Assembly (NCBI GenBank): GCA_036346225.1
Contig: JARFIW010001082.1
Location: 124,001 to 188,000 of the forward strand
Direction: 5' to 3'
Source: Platerodrilus igneus
Lineage: Eukaryota; Arthropoda; Insecta; Coleoptera; Lycidae
DNA length: 64,000 nucleotides
Part shown: piece after piece, positions 48,505-60,439 of the stretch
Position numbering within the stretch: position 1 is the stretch's first letter
Layout: each line of letters opens with the position of its first letter
Notes under the pieces: model-generated
Told to the model about the DNA's origin: nothing
Database searches by the model: none
What the model saw: only the letters and a program-made list of their open reading frames with translations
Translations under genes and position numbers: made by a program

Positions 48505-48837
48505 TTATTTGTTAATAGATAATCGTGGACTACGTGTTTTCTTTTGATTTTCTTGGTACGTAGGTGAATCCCTCCACTCTCCGCGTTCGATAGTTAGCCT
48601 GGTATTTACTTTTCTTCCGGCTACGTTTAGGTACGTAGCAGGATACATCACGATTTGTGTATAATTTAAAATCTTAGTTGGTTGTTTTGCAAAAAAAGAT
48701 GCGCCCGTCTGATAAGCTGTAAGAACAGTGAAATCGGATGCGTGCTTTTCTTTTTGCAAAATAACCAACAATTTTGACATTAATTTTCGTTCTTCTATAC
48801 TTAAATTATTTTCCCAATGCCAGGCAAAATTATTCAT
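48505..48837 (-). CDS. Unidentified 110-codon ORF of a repeat, copy 2
   Basis: Open from MNNFAWHWENNLSIEERKL to a stop at 48505. The first 65 codons are matched by the degenerate copy at 46790-46982, and the differences keep the same peptide pattern (IEERKL, ILQKEK, FAKQPTKILN, YTQI). The C-terminal part is basic (RLTIERGEWRDSPTYQ, KKTRSPRL). No family is recognised. The composition is less AT-rich than neighbouring DNA. Because two copies exist in 2 kb it is probably part of a mobile element or a local duplication rather than a single-copy gene. The start codon is unproven: the similarity between the copies begins just before this Met. Confidence 0.4.
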   Translation of the reverse strand: MNNFAWHWENNLSIEERKLMSKLLVILQKEKHASDFTVLTAYQTGASFFAKQPTKILNYTQIVMYPATYLNVAGRKVNTRLTIERGEWRDSPTYQENQKKTRSPRLSINK

Positions 48838-48840
48838 TAC

Positions 48841-51800
48841 TATTTAGCTCGTTTTGCATTGAAAGTCCGCTAGTGCATAAGTGGGTAATCGGTCATTTAT
48901 TTATTTTTATTTTCAATTAATCTTTGTTACCTGTATTCCACCTGTTACTATGTATTTGAATATCCTGTTCCGACTTTGAAATTTCAAGAAATAATTGTAG
49001 TAAATATGGTGTTTGTCCAAGACGTTGCAAAATAGAATTGACATAACAAGTAAGGCATAAACTTGTTAAACCGCGTGTCCTTGAAAAATTAATATTTAGT
49101 TCAGTTTGCTTTTTTTGCTTTTCAATTTTTTTATCTTTATTATTTTCTTTTGTGGTTGTAAGGTCGGTATTTAAATGCCATCTGTTTTAGAAATATTGGC
49201 TTTTCATTAAATTTGTTTATAGTGGAAGATCTATGATCCTTACAATGGCTTCCAACTAAATCTTAATAACATATGTATATCAGATACCTGATGTATATAC
49301 TACAATTAAAGATATACAGGGTACTTCAATAACAACAAGATTAATTCCTCGTTTCTTATCTAATTTTTTGTTTTCCGTAACGCCCAATGTTTCGAGCAAA
49401 TTTTACGGCTGAGATACACACATTTTTTGAATCCATTTTACTATTTTCTTTGCAATGACTAGAAAAAGTTGATACCGCATTTAATTAAATTGTTGAAGTT
49501 GTTGTAAGGTATGCATAGCACTGCTTGGGAAGATAATTAAGCAGTCTATGTAAATGTTAGTAATCTTTTTTTAATTTGCTAACAAAGTTCATTAATATTA
49601 GGAAAACATAAGAAGTGGTTAGAAGAAAAGATATTCAACTTGAAAAATTAAATTTTAATAGGTCTTTCTTGAAAACTCTTTGCGTTGTATCTACAATAGT
49701 AAAAATGTATCGCGTGTTACTTCAACTGCAAAGTATCAAAAATACTTTCGTTCGGCAAGTAGAATCTTATATGAGCCTCTACCATTTATTTTAGTTAAAA
49801 ATTATTTTGGAAGGGTCTGTGCGGCAATATAAGAAGCGCAATGAATATATATGAGAAATTTAAAAGTCTTCTGTTCACTCAATTATTGTCTGCAATGCAG
49901 GTACGCATTAAAATAGTATAAAGTTGTAGACAAAAATTCTAATTTAGGTGTATTTGTAATTTTGTGATATTTCGCATAAAATATGTACAGAAAATGTATT
50001 ATACAGAATTATCCTTTTTTACTAAAATTACCTCTTGAAAAAATATTCTAATATGAAATAATGTAACGGAAATATAAATCTTTTGTGTAAGTCCAGTTTA
50101 TTAAACTCGCTCGACTACGGTGTAATAAAGTACGTTATATATATACCTACAGAAATTATTACCGTCCATGTTAGCATCTCCATCTACTTGGTGCTTAGTA
50201 AATTCATTAGAGAAATTTACCTGACACAGTCTTTCAAGCAATTTCAAGAATATTGTAAATGTATATGTAAGCTGATGAGTTGAGCATTTCAAATTCAAAA
50301 TTAACTTTACTGAATGATATTAATTTGTATAATCCCTTCAGGATTATTTTAGTAAGTTTCATTTACTTAGTCCTTACGGACGTAAATGAATAACACTCTA
50401 ACAGCGAATTTGGTCAATAACTGATTTTCACCCACAACACGACGGGGACGAACCGGAATACTCACAACTTGTCGTGGTTTCTTTTAGGTCACTGTGGGAA
50501 AAACAACCCGCGTTGTAGCTAAACACATTTGTTTAACGTCTGACTCAATCGTCGGTTTCGGTCATTGTGTAAAAATCTAAAACACGTTTTGGGCAAACGA
50601 ATTTTTCCACGACGCGATGTGAAAATTTTTTGTGTATTAGTGGAAGGACGAGAAAGCTGTGAATTTAGGACTGGAAAAACTATCTTCATATTCTTCTAGT
50701 ACAATCTTTGATATGCCAACCTTTTTTGAATTGTGAATATGGTTTTGGTTTTAAACAAAATGAAAAAATGATAATGACATAAAAATGAAAAGTTTTTAGT
50801 TAATTTGAATACTTTGAAATTTGTTTATAACAACGTTAAAACAAATATCGTTGTAATTTTTATTTCACAATCTTTGCATGTTTCCTAATTTCAGAATCAT
50901 ACAAAAAAATTTTTTGTTAAGTTTTGTAGCATCCACAATACTTGCGCTTTCATTCATATTATAATTACAGTCATGCCCTCATATATTAGTATTTAATTTA
51001 AAATATTTATTAAATTGCATTTAATAACAAGTATAACATATGGATCGGATCTTCCATAAGGTTTTTATAACGTGTTTTTCACGTTCTACAGTTAACAGTC
51101 GCCTATTCTTTATTTGTTGTTTGAAATGGACAAAGGTCGATTATTTCCCGACGCTATTGAGTATATGCGTTAAGTTACAAATTGAAAGAGCTTAAAATAT
51201 GAAAAGCAAAATGTGATCTACTTATCAGCCTGCGATCATAGTTAAAACAGCAATGACTTACTACCTGTTCGATCCTTTTAACGACGATTAGTATTATCAA
51301 ATTTATATAGATTTTAATTAAACAATTCATTACAGCATAAGCAAAAGGCAGTTAAATTTTAGATGTGAATTTTACAGTATTAAGAATTCTCAGCGTAATT
51401 ATGGAATGTATAATTTAATAACTTAGATTTGAAGAAGAATCAAAAGTCGCGTCGTAATTATTTCATGTTAGAAGCAACAGTATTATTTTTATGGAACCGC
51501 AATAGAGACTATTAGTAGAACATCGACGTCTGATGGATATCCGAAGCATTTTATGGATAGCTAACTGAAAAACTTATGACGTTCTTAAAAATTCCTGTTT
51601 GTAAAATTTTTATCATATTTTGGTAAGCTTTAAATTATGTTTACTATTTATCGTTTTTATTCCACATCTGATAACAGTCGTTTGACGTACAAAATTTATT
51701 TTCGTCATATCTACTTAGGAATATTTAAAGTTACTGGATGCAATTTATAGTTTATAGTTTAACACATGCAAAGTAGAGATATTAAGAGAGGTCAATAACT

Positions 51801-52183
51801 TCATGTAAGTATTTACATGTTTATAAAGTCATGAACCATAATTTGCCGATCTTAAGTTTCTCAGCGTGTTCCTAAAAATTGAGGTAAAAATTTAAATGGC
51901 ATAATAAACACAGTAAATGTAAGCTAATGCACAAAAATTAAGTTTTTGGCTCAAAAAGTTCATCTTACTTTTCAAGCTATAGTTTGAGAGCAGCTGATAG
52001 ACTGCATTAAACTGCTACAAAAGATTCTCAAAGTTTCCACCACCACATTGAATACACAACTGTGTACGGTTTAATAATGATTCAGATAATTTTGTTCTCC
52101 TTAACTAAGCGGGATATCGACTAGCTCACTGTTTTCGTACATGTGTGCGTCCAATATCTTCCGACGCGAGTTATGTATTCCCC
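48841..52183. other. AT-rich stretch, no gene recognised
   Basis: A tacagggta motif lies at 49314. A short hairpin, catttac/gtaaatg, lies at about 50360-50391, with a less AT-rich patch at 50420-50620. No coding, RNA or long repeat structure is recognised. Confidence 0.45.
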
Positions 52184-52732
52184 AATCTATATATGTACCA
52201 TTAATAGAATTTAAAAAGAATTACTAGAAATTGTTAAAGAAACTTAAGTATATGCAACAATGTAAATTTAAGGATAAACCAGAGAGGTTATTAACAGTTT
52301 ACAAGCAAATTGTGAGAACGGATGCAATTCATTGTATTCCAGACGAAAGTGATACTGCAGGTGGCAGGTCACAGACGGTTAAGAAACCACAATTACTTAG
52401 AAATTAAGATTGTTACATTGTATAATGAAAAGAGTTAAGAAATAAGCAGACATGAGCTCTGCAATTTCCCACAGACATGTGAGGGGCAGGGACAACATAA
52501 ATACCCCGGGAGCCCAAAATCATCAGTCAGTCTACAGTATTTCAGCTTTAACATTGCCGTTTACTTAGGCTCCTTGCCCTAGTATTAATTCAATTATTAT
52601 TTTATTTCGATTTAGAATATTAAATCCAGTTTGTCAAAATTCCATATTTAATATCTTTTTAAATAAATAAATTTTGTTACGAAGTTTTCGGAAGAAGTTT
52701 TTAAAAAGACTGCTCCCAAGGCCCGAAACGTA
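52184..52732 (+). repeat. 5' LTR
   Basis: Directly repeated at 55424-55971. It contains a TATA-like cataaatacc at about 52496 and, about 25 bp on, an initiator-like cagtcagtctac, then a poly(A)-like aataaataaat at about 52660. This is the U3-R-U5 order of a gypsy LTR. Confidence 0.9.
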
Positions 52733-52734
52733 AC

Positions 52735-52754
52735 TGGCGCAGCCGGTAGGATCC
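52735..52754 (+). other. Primer binding site, tRNA-Ser type
   Basis: tggcgcagccggtaggatcc matches, with two differences, the complement of the 3' end of insect tRNA-Ser including CCA. This is the primer used by the Drosophila 17.6/297 group. It lies 2-3 nt after the LTR, as expected. Confidence 0.85.
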
Positions 52755-52835
52755 AGAATGGTACTACGAATCCAAAAATCGGAAGACTGGTGACCAAGAA
52801 TTTCATTTCACAATCTGGAAGAACCCAAACAAAGT

Positions 52836-52945
52836 TGGAAGAGGTACAAGAATCGACCGAACCAACGAGACAAATTTGGAAGAGGTACAAGCATCGACCG
52901 AAACCAAAACAAACAAACGTGGACAAAGTACAAGAATCGACCGAG
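52836..52945 (+). repeat. Short tandem repeat in the leader
   Basis: Three copies of a roughly 45-bp unit with ggaagaggtacaagaatcgac as core. Confidence 0.7.
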
Positions 52946-54457
52946 TCCAAAGAAGCGACGATAAAAATAATGTAAGTTCATTTATCCTAAAAACTAATTT
53001 ATTCTTTTTACAAATTTATTGATATTAGTTAGTAAAGAAAATTTTGTTAATTATTATTTTATGTATGTGTAGCATTTTTTAATTACTGCAATTTATGCCA
53101 TTTTTTTGAAAATGACTTACTAAGAGAAATTATTTTCAAACGAGAATTATTTTAAGAGAATTTATTTTTATAGCAATAGAAATTTTAAACTAGAAAACTG
53201 AAAAGACGCATGTCTATACGCAATTAGTAGTACAATTATTACGAATTATTAATAAACCAAAAACATAACTGGCGCACGAATTATTAATACAAAACAAAAA
53301 CGAATTCAATATAACAAGTTTGAAACAAAAATAGAACGCAATCAATTCTACCATTTAATCACCGCAAAATTATAGAAACGAATATTCAAACTTAACCTTC
53401 ATCGCACTGCTATAAATTAAACACCTAGTGTATAAATTATAAAAGCATTTTGTAATTATTATTATAAAATCAACTCATTACAAATTGAAACAAAGCGCGC
53501 ACACCTAAAACGCGACTCTGATACAAATTATTACTGACAACCAGCAGTGAATAAAACCATTCACACATCGCAACTTTATAAATATCTTCACTACTAAAAA
53601 GACTCATTCAAACGTGAGATTTTATGATTAAATACTTCAGTACGGAGTAATTAATTGAAGAAAAGACGCAATTCATTTATCACGAGACTGAATAAAACCA
53701 TTCAGACAAAATCAAACTTTGTAAAGTATAAATCGAATATTTTTCAGCATCACGCAATTTATTGCAACAAAACTTAACACTGAGACTGAAATGACATCTT
53801 CAGCTAGACAGTACAATTGAAAGGAAGCATTCTTATGCATTCATCAATTACAACACCTACGGAGACCAGATAATTAAAGCAGACGCAATTAATCAGCAGA
53901 CTGAAGTAAAAACGTAATTAAATTATAACTAGCGCAACAAAACGTACAAAGTACAACGCAACTATTCCAATAAATTAATCCACGTAAAAACTTTTCAGAA
54001 AATTAAAACCGGCGACAATTTTAACATCCGCGAAGTATAAATACAAATTCAAGGCTGCAGCAACTGATCAGACATTACCAAGCACAAATCCCGCAATTTA
54101 ATTATAACACCGTATAACTACGTATGAAAAATAAGTAAAGCGACTCTTTAAATAACCCAACACAATCCAAACCGAAAATTAACAAACCAAACTAAAAAGT
54201 AATAATACAAATCGAAAAATAAATCTCAATTTTTACAAAAACTTGAAATTAATTGATACTGAAAGTAACTATTAATTATTAGAACAATCCTTAACAATCA
54301 TGAATTTAGATATAAAAATTTATCTCGAAAGCATTTACCAGGAAATTTCATTACAGCGTGTGAAATATTTTTGAAAACGTTTACAAACCAGGAGATAACA
54401 AACAAAATGTATTACTTATACGCCTATAATAAGTCAAACTAACCGCATCAAGTCTGA

Positions 54458-55260
54458 ATGAAACGCCAAGACGTAAAAAGTTTAACACTAACAAAATTAA
54501 AAATCGAAGAACCCGACCAAAATATCCGCCTACTAAAAATCAAAACATATGATAAAATGACACTGGACACCTTCACAAATGCACTACCAGAACGACTATC
54601 AGATAAAATAAAATTCCAACATCTCCAAAACTTAGAAGAAGCAGTGAACATGACCATAGAAGAAGAAAAGGTCATGCATTATCAAATAGACTATATAACC
54701 CCAACGCGAATAAAAGTTATTCACCAATAAAAACCATACAAGCCGCAAGACAAACAATCCACTCAACCAAAATTTACACTATTCAATGCACAACCGCGAA
54801 GTAATAACTCAAATTTTAATAATACAAATTTTACTATCAATTACTATCAATTACTATCAATTACTATCAATTTTCAAGACCGACGTTTAACTCAAATTTT
54901 ACAAACTCTGCATTCACACCAAGATTCAACCAAAATATGAACCAGCAAAGTCCAACATTAAGCGCGAACTCTATTAGATATACACCGATGATAAACAATA
55001 ATAATAACCCTAACAATTATTACAAACCAACCCCTATAGACACCTCATCTGGTAACACCAGACAAAATACAAAAATAACGCAAATCCGAGCAAGCCATTA
55101 CCAAAAACGAAACTTTACCTCGGAAGAATTATTTCACCAAGAAATAGAAGAACCTAACGATGAATAAAACCATTTAGAAAATTACGAACATAACGAACTA
55201 TGTGAAAACTATGAAGAAGACAACGAAGGAAACGCGTCCTCAAATTTTCAGATAGATCGA
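54458..55260 (+). pseudogene. gag-like region, degenerate
   Basis: Gag forms the capsid particle. The first open part (54458-54727) reads LKIKTYDKMTLDTFTNALPE, then NLEEAVNMTIEEEKVM, the pattern at the end of gypsy capsid domains (L..F...LP...., then L.EA...A..EE). After a stop comes an Asn/Gln-rich segment (54937-55164) with NNNNPNNYY and a glutamate-rich end. No CCHC zinc knuckle is visible, as in the 17.6/297 group. The region from 52755 to 54457 holds no clear reading frame, so the N-terminal gag is lost or too decayed. A 10-bp microsatellite (ttactatcaa)n at 54830-54875 interrupts the frame. Confidence 0.68.
54830..54875. repeat. 10-bp microsatellite inside gag
   Basis: About four copies of ttactatcaa. 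Confidence 0.9.
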
Positions 55261-55282
55261 TTTATAAACAACCAAACGTAAT

Positions 55283-55424
55283 TAATTTAAATAATATCAA
55301 TCAACAAGCATTGCCATATATAAAAATACCCCACGCAGAATTTAAATTACTAATCGATACCGGTTCCTTAAAAACACTAATTAGCCCCCGAACCGTAAAA
55401 AAACACTATTTAGGTTTTATAGAA
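55283..55424 (+). pseudogene. Retropepsin (protease) domain, truncated
   Basis: In a frame different from gag, NINQQALPYIKIPHAEF then KLLIDTGSLKTLISPRTV shows the aspartic protease active site DTG preceded by hydrophobics (LLIDTG) and followed by a beta-strand pattern. Retropepsin cleaves the Gag-Pol polyprotein. The domain ends after KKHYLGF, where the 3' LTR begins, so the flap and C-terminal half are deleted together with the rest of pol. Confidence 0.82.
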
Positions 55425-55971
55425 ATCTATATATGTACCAGTAATAGAACTTAATAGGAATTACTAAAAATTGTCAAAAAAACTTAAATATATGCAACAA
55501 TGTAAATTCAAGGATAAACCAGAGAGGTTATTAACAGTTCACAAACAAATTGTGAGAACGGATGCAATACATTGTATTCCAGACAATAGTGATACTGCAG
55601 GTGGCAGATCACAGATAGTTAAGAAACCGCAATTACTTAGAAATTAAGATTGTTACATTGTATAATGAATAGAGTTAAGAAATAAGCAGATATGAGCTCT
55701 GCAAGTTCCCACAGACATGTGAGGGGCAGGAACAACATAAATACTCCGAGAGCCCCAGATCAGTCAGTCAGTCTACAGTATTTCAGCTTTAACATTGCCG
55801 TTTACTTAGGTTACTCGCCCTAGTATTGATTCAATTATTATTTTATTTCGATTTAGAATATTAAATCCAGTTTGTCAAAATTTCATATTTAATATCTGTT
55901 TGAATAAATAAATTTTGTTACGAAGTTTTTGGAAAAGTTTTTAAAAGACCGCTTCCAAGGCCCGAAACGTA
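55424..55971 (+). repeat. 3' LTR
   Basis: Direct copy of 52184-52732. Similarity ends at cgaaacgta, after which the 5' copy continues into the primer site and this copy into flanking DNA. Confidence 0.9.
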
Positions 55972-56568
55972 CCTCGCGTAAGAACAAAATTTCTAACATA
56001 AAGTTATAATATTGAGCACAGCGCACTAAAAGATAAAAACTACGACTGGTGCTCGAATACATTTTCAAACGTTTACACAACCGACATACTTTACACTCTT
56101 GCAGTAACAATAACAACTACTGTTTGATAAATACGCTGAGTCTCTAAAAACGAGCAGCAGCACTTTAATGCAGGTAGGCTTATTTTGTTTTAAAAGTACA
56201 ATGAGAAAATAAAAGCTAGTCAGCGTCCAGCTTGACGACACATATCCTTGACTTACCTTACCTACATTAAGAATTTGTGCCAGTGGTTCTTAAACAATTC
56301 GTATGCGGATTATAAAACATCCTCTATTTGGGTTTATAATTTTTTAAATCTTTCACATTTGCGATTGGTTAATATTTTTGTATCACCCATTCAATATTCC
56401 GACCCGTGTGAAAACACGCTACAAAATCAGTTTAACAGGAAATTGCCTGCAATATCGAAATTGTAATTCATTAAAAATATTTACATCTTTAGAATGTTGT
56501 TCAGTACCATTTTTCTAATACACCATTTTACAACACTTGATGTGAGAACTCGGTTGAATTTTAATATA
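55972..56568. other. Gap, no gene recognised
   Basis: An AT-rich flank between two mobile elements with no recognised feature. Confidence 0.5.
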
Positions 56569-57847
56569 CAAGGGGTGTTCGATATGTATCGAAAATAAGT
56601 AACAAAAACAAAACTTAAAGTGTAAAAACTTTTTTTACTGTTTTTCAAACAATTCTACAGGATGATTGATACACTTCTGCATACGTTGGAACCAATTTTC
56701 ATAGCATTTTTTCCATTACGATTGAGATATTTTCAAAACATAAGTTTTGAACGCATCAACCGCCTTTTCGGGTGTCGAAAATCATTGTCCACGCTATTTG
56801 TTCTTCACGTGTGAGAACAAAAGGAAATCATTAGGTGCCAAATCAGGACTATACGGCGAATAATCCATCAATTCGATGTATTGAGTGCTTAAATAGTCAC
56901 TTGTTTGAGCCGATGTATGAGAGCGCGCATTGTCCTAATGGAGAATGATTCGGCGTAGTCGGTTTATTTTTCTTATTTCTCCAAAAACTTGTAGCATACA
57001 AATGGTTGTATACCAAGCAGAATTAACTGTTCTGCGATCCTCTAAAGCAACGGTCGTGACATATCCATCTATTTCGAAAAAACAGGCAATCATTTTCTCC
57101 GAAGTGCTTTGAGCGCGGACAACTTTTGTTGGATTTCGTTTATCTTGGAAAACCTATTCAGTCGACAGCTGTTTACTTTTTGGTTCATACAAATGAATCT
57201 ATGATTCGCCACCTATGTAGATGTTATATACTGCATTTGATGCACCGCAATTGTTTTTTGTGAGCATTTTTTTGCACCAATCGACACGAGTCCTTTTTTG
57301 AGCGAGTGTCAAATTACGTGGGATCAAACGCATACATAGCTCTTTCACAGCTAAATGTTCATGTAATATTTTGTCAAACTAATGCCTAGGGATACCTGAA
57401 TCTCACAATAAGTCACATGACGATTTTGCATTATCAGTTCGCGTACAGCATCGATGTTTTCTGGCACAATAGCCGATTTTGTACGACCTTCTTTAAATTC
57501 ATCCGCTAGCGAACTACGACCACGATTGAATTTATTATACTAACGATATACAGTGGTTTTAGTTGGAAATTTTTCCCCAAAAGTCGAAATAAATTGATTC
57601 GGGCATTGTTGTGGAGATAATCCACGTCGGATATCGTAAAAAAACATCGCACGAAAATGTTCACGAGTTAATTCCATTTTTTGGCCAAGACGAAATTTTC
57701 AACTCAATCAAAACAAAACGAATAGTGTTTATATGGCAAAATGTTATAACTATGTATCCTGTCAAAAATGTCAAATTTTACGTTAGAAGCGTCAGATCGC
57801 ACCTAGCAACACTAGTGTAGTTTCCGATATACATCGAGCACCCCTCG
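56569..57847 (-). mobile_element. Mariner (DD34D) transposon, full length
   Basis: The ends are caaggggtgttcgatatgtatcg at 56569 and its inverted copy ending cgagcacccctcg at 57847. Both are flanked by ta, giving a TA target duplication and a length of 1279 bp, as expected for a mariner. The transposase lies on the minus strand. Confidence 0.92.
56635..57677 (-). pseudogene. Mariner transposase, inactivated
   Basis: The start at 57677 reads MELTREHFRAMFFYDIRRGL, followed by the two helix-turn-helix units (TTVYRQYNKF, SLADEFKEGR and NRHVTYCEIQVSLGI). Several frameshifts and stops follow. The catalytic core remains readable at about 57050-56800: MIACFFEIDGYVTTVALED, then RTVNSAWYTTIC, ILH-stop-DNARSHTSAQ and MDYSPYSPDLAPNDFLLF. 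Counting from the Asp of DNA to that of NDF gives 34 residues between, the mariner DD34D signature. The C-terminus ENWFQRMQKCINH ends in EKQ and a stop at 56635. The span of about 347 codons is the usual length. Confidence 0.9.
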
Positions 57848-59267
57848 TAGCTTTGCAAAGTTTGCCTGTGTATATAATTTAAAGAATTACCTTTTGTCTA
57901 TGATAATAAATGAAATAGCTAATGTTTTAGCACGTTTCAGAAATAATTTTCTTAGATTTTTCAGATGTTGACGTTGTTATAAAAAGTTTTGTACATACAA
58001 AACAAAATCGCTAGGTCCGATGTTTAGTGTAAATCTTTTAAATTCTAAAATATAGTCATTATTAAATTATCATCTTCCCATTTAATTTTTTTATGTTGCT
58101 GAATAAATAAGTTACTATTATATGTATGAACTGATTTTGAAATGTTACTTTAAAACTCCCGCCATGAAAAGAAGCCATATTTGCATTTCGAGGAAAGTCG
58201 TGTGGGAACCGCCTCAGATTTTTAAATTTGGAACTACCAGTCGAGATTGATTTCTGTTTAGTGTAATTTTTACGTCATCCTCAGGAAAACCAATGTAAAA
58301 ATATTGGTAAGGTACCTGCGTGTCTAGTCTAAAATGAGTAACGCTTCTCAAAAGCAATGATCAATCAAAGTAATGCAGTGATCCAAAATCCAAAAGAATT
58401 TTACTCAAATTGTATTTTAAAAATCGAGCAATATATTTTGATAAAACCTATATAATGTATAATGTATAATGTCGTACCTTTTTTTTAATAAAGTTCTCAA
58501 AGTATTTACGGCTAACAACTAATTCACAAATATACACTACAAATGTATATATATATAAGAAAAAGATTTCAGGAACAATAGGGCTTTCAAAAGTCTTAAC
58601 AGTTTTATAAGGAGAAACGCAATTCTAAAACAACATTCTACAATAAAAAATACAAGTATAGGTAATTTCAGTTGAACTTTTAATGCGTATGTCAGGTATA
58701 GAAATGAGTATATTTGAGGTCGCCTAATTTAATTGCATGCCGAAGACCTTAAAGTTAGTTAAAGAGAGACTAGTTTCAAATTCTCTACACACTAAGTGTA
58801 ACGGAAATTCTTAATTTGTACAGTTTTAGAAAAAAGTAGGTATAAACCTTTAGACTTCAGCAGGTTAAGAGATTTTTTTGCAGATTTAGGTGTAGGTTTT
58901 CAAATTTTAAGTTGTTTTGGTATTAAATATGCGCGAGGTATACAGGTAACCTTACAGAAGAGATTTCAAATCAATACTAATATTTTTGGTTTACTCTTAG
59001 AGTTCAGCTTTATTTAATTAATTTATTTAATTATAAAAGTATACCAGACACGTTTCGGTCTACTCTAAACCTTTGGGTGAAAATCTGATACGGAAATTCA
59101 AAGTGTGGAATCTTATTCAAAAAATTTTGATTTAAGAGTTTCGCTAACAATTAAACTGCGAAAGAAAAGTTTATCCCAAGACAATTTAAAATGTGATATA
59201 CAGTGGTTTCCACATTGACTTTATGCAACGGAAACTAAATAACACATTTAGTATATTTACCATCCAT
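57848..59267. other. AT-rich stretch, no gene recognised
   Basis: No coding or repeat structure is recognised. Confidence 0.45.
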
Positions 59268-59311
59268 AGACTATGTGGTCTAATGGATAGGATCGCTGCT
59301 TCCCAAGCATG
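59268..59311 (+). other. Truncated tRNA-like sequence
   Basis: ctatgtggtctaatggatag resembles the 5' half of an insect tRNA-Arg gene (gtggcctaatggataaggc type). It is followed by an anticodon-arm-like gctgcttcccaagc. The T arm and B box are missing, so it is a pseudogene or SINE head, not a functional tRNA. Confidence 0.5.
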
Positions 59312-59957
59312 TAAAGCGATTTTGTTTTTAAAGATTATAACTAGCTAGCAGTTGCTTACTTTAACAGTAATTAAATTCTACATTAATACACGTCTAGAAC
59401 TACGCGATTCAGATTTTGAGAAGTGAACGAAATCTATCTGCAAATGTTAAGACTTATAAGTCAGCAAGGGTTAGTCCGAAAGATTTAGATTCGTTGCCAA
59501 ATCTATAGCCAAATACATTATTTGGGGATCAAGAATATTACCGAATTCTAGGTAAATCTAAATGCGCAAACAATTTGAAAGTTTGGGTATTGGCGTAGAT
59601 AATAAATTCTTTGCAACATTTTGCTTTAGTCTATATAGTTTGAAATGTTACTTTAGCTTTAGCCACCCAGGGAGTGGTATTAAATTAAAATTAACAGTAC
59701 CTTTGCACTTCTCAAAAAAAGACAAAATGGATTTTATGCTTCACACGTTTAGCAAACCTTTATAAATAAAAAAGTTATAAAATTTGAGTATAGGTGTTCT
59801 TAAGTTAATCTCTAAATTAAAATGGAATCTTAGAATGTTTATTAAAAATCCTAAAAGTTTTTATATTTAAATTAAAAGAAAGGAAGTTAACCTCGAAGAT
59901 AAATTGGAATAGGATATGTACATTTAGCTATACTAAAACATGTAAAAGTACTTATCC

Positions 59958-60030
59958 AATTGGCTCAGTGGGCTAGTGGTTAGAGCATTCACTTTAAAGA
60001 CAGGCGACCACAGTTCAAATCCCACTTCAC
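59958..60030 (+). other. tRNA-like sequence (SINE head or tRNA pseudogene)
   Basis: ttggctcagtgggctagtgg is A-box-like with a D-arm. About 40 nt later, cagttcaaatccc is a near-consensus B box. The anticodon stem is poorly paired and the acceptor stem does not pair cleanly, so it is probably a SINE head or decayed tRNA. Confidence 0.5.
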
Positions 60031-60129
60031 TCAACTTTCTCTCCCTAAAAACTGTATGATGTACTATGTGGAAAACGTTTATACAGGTTGGAGCAAAAGT
60101 GGATATATGCAGGGAAAGTTAAAAAATTG

Positions 60130-60208
60130 TGACGTAAAAAAAGTGGCGGATGTGTCAAGGTGACGTATTAGAAATGGCGGATATGTCAAAGTGACGTAAG
60201 AAAAATTG
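60130..60208. repeat. Tandem repeat, about 35-bp unit, 2.3 copies
   Basis: Units share gtgacgta, then an A-rich spacer, then tggcggat(g/a)tgtcaa. Each unit contains a tgacgta motif. Confidence 0.85.
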
Positions 60209-60219
60209 CGGGTGTTGTG

Positions 60220-60438
60220 TTTTATGCTATTTGTAGCAAATAAAATACATTTTTAGCAAAAATGTATTGATAATTAATAAGTAAAATAAATGGCTTTGTA
60301 TTTATTTTAAAACGATCGGTTTTTACGTTTGCATTTAATGCGTTTTACGGTATCTTACAATTAATTATATTTACATATACGACTTACGTTGCTTGCTATT
60401 TACAATACACGTATATAATACAGGGTAATTATTTATAC
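60220..60438 (+). repeat. Dispersed repeat, short copy
   Basis: It matches the two outer parts of 21771-22575 but lacks the middle segment of about 585 bp. It is cut by hAT element 2 at 60440, just after tacagggtaattatttatac. Confidence 0.75.
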
Positions 60439-60439
60439 C

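Larger units (their letters stand above)
52184..55971 (+). mobile_element. Gypsy-class (17.6/297-like) LTR retrotransposon, internally deleted
   Basis: Two direct LTRs of about 549 bp (52184-52732 and 55424-55971) enclose only about 2.7 kb. A primer site for tRNA-Ser follows the 5' LTR. gag-like and protease segments are present on the plus strand. After the protease, pol (reverse transcriptase, RNase H, integrase) is absent and the sequence passes straight into the 3' LTR. The LTRs differ by a few percent by eye. Exact LTR ends and the target duplication are not clear, and the polypurine tract was probably lost in the deletion. Confidence 0.88.

Noticed and set aside
50101..50298. Overlapping frames on both strands (66 and 65 codons)
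   Set aside because: Mirror-image chance frames without motifs.
59268..60030. Functional tRNA genes
   Set aside because: One lacks the T arm, and the other has poor acceptor and anticodon pairing; both fit SINE heads or pseudogenes better.
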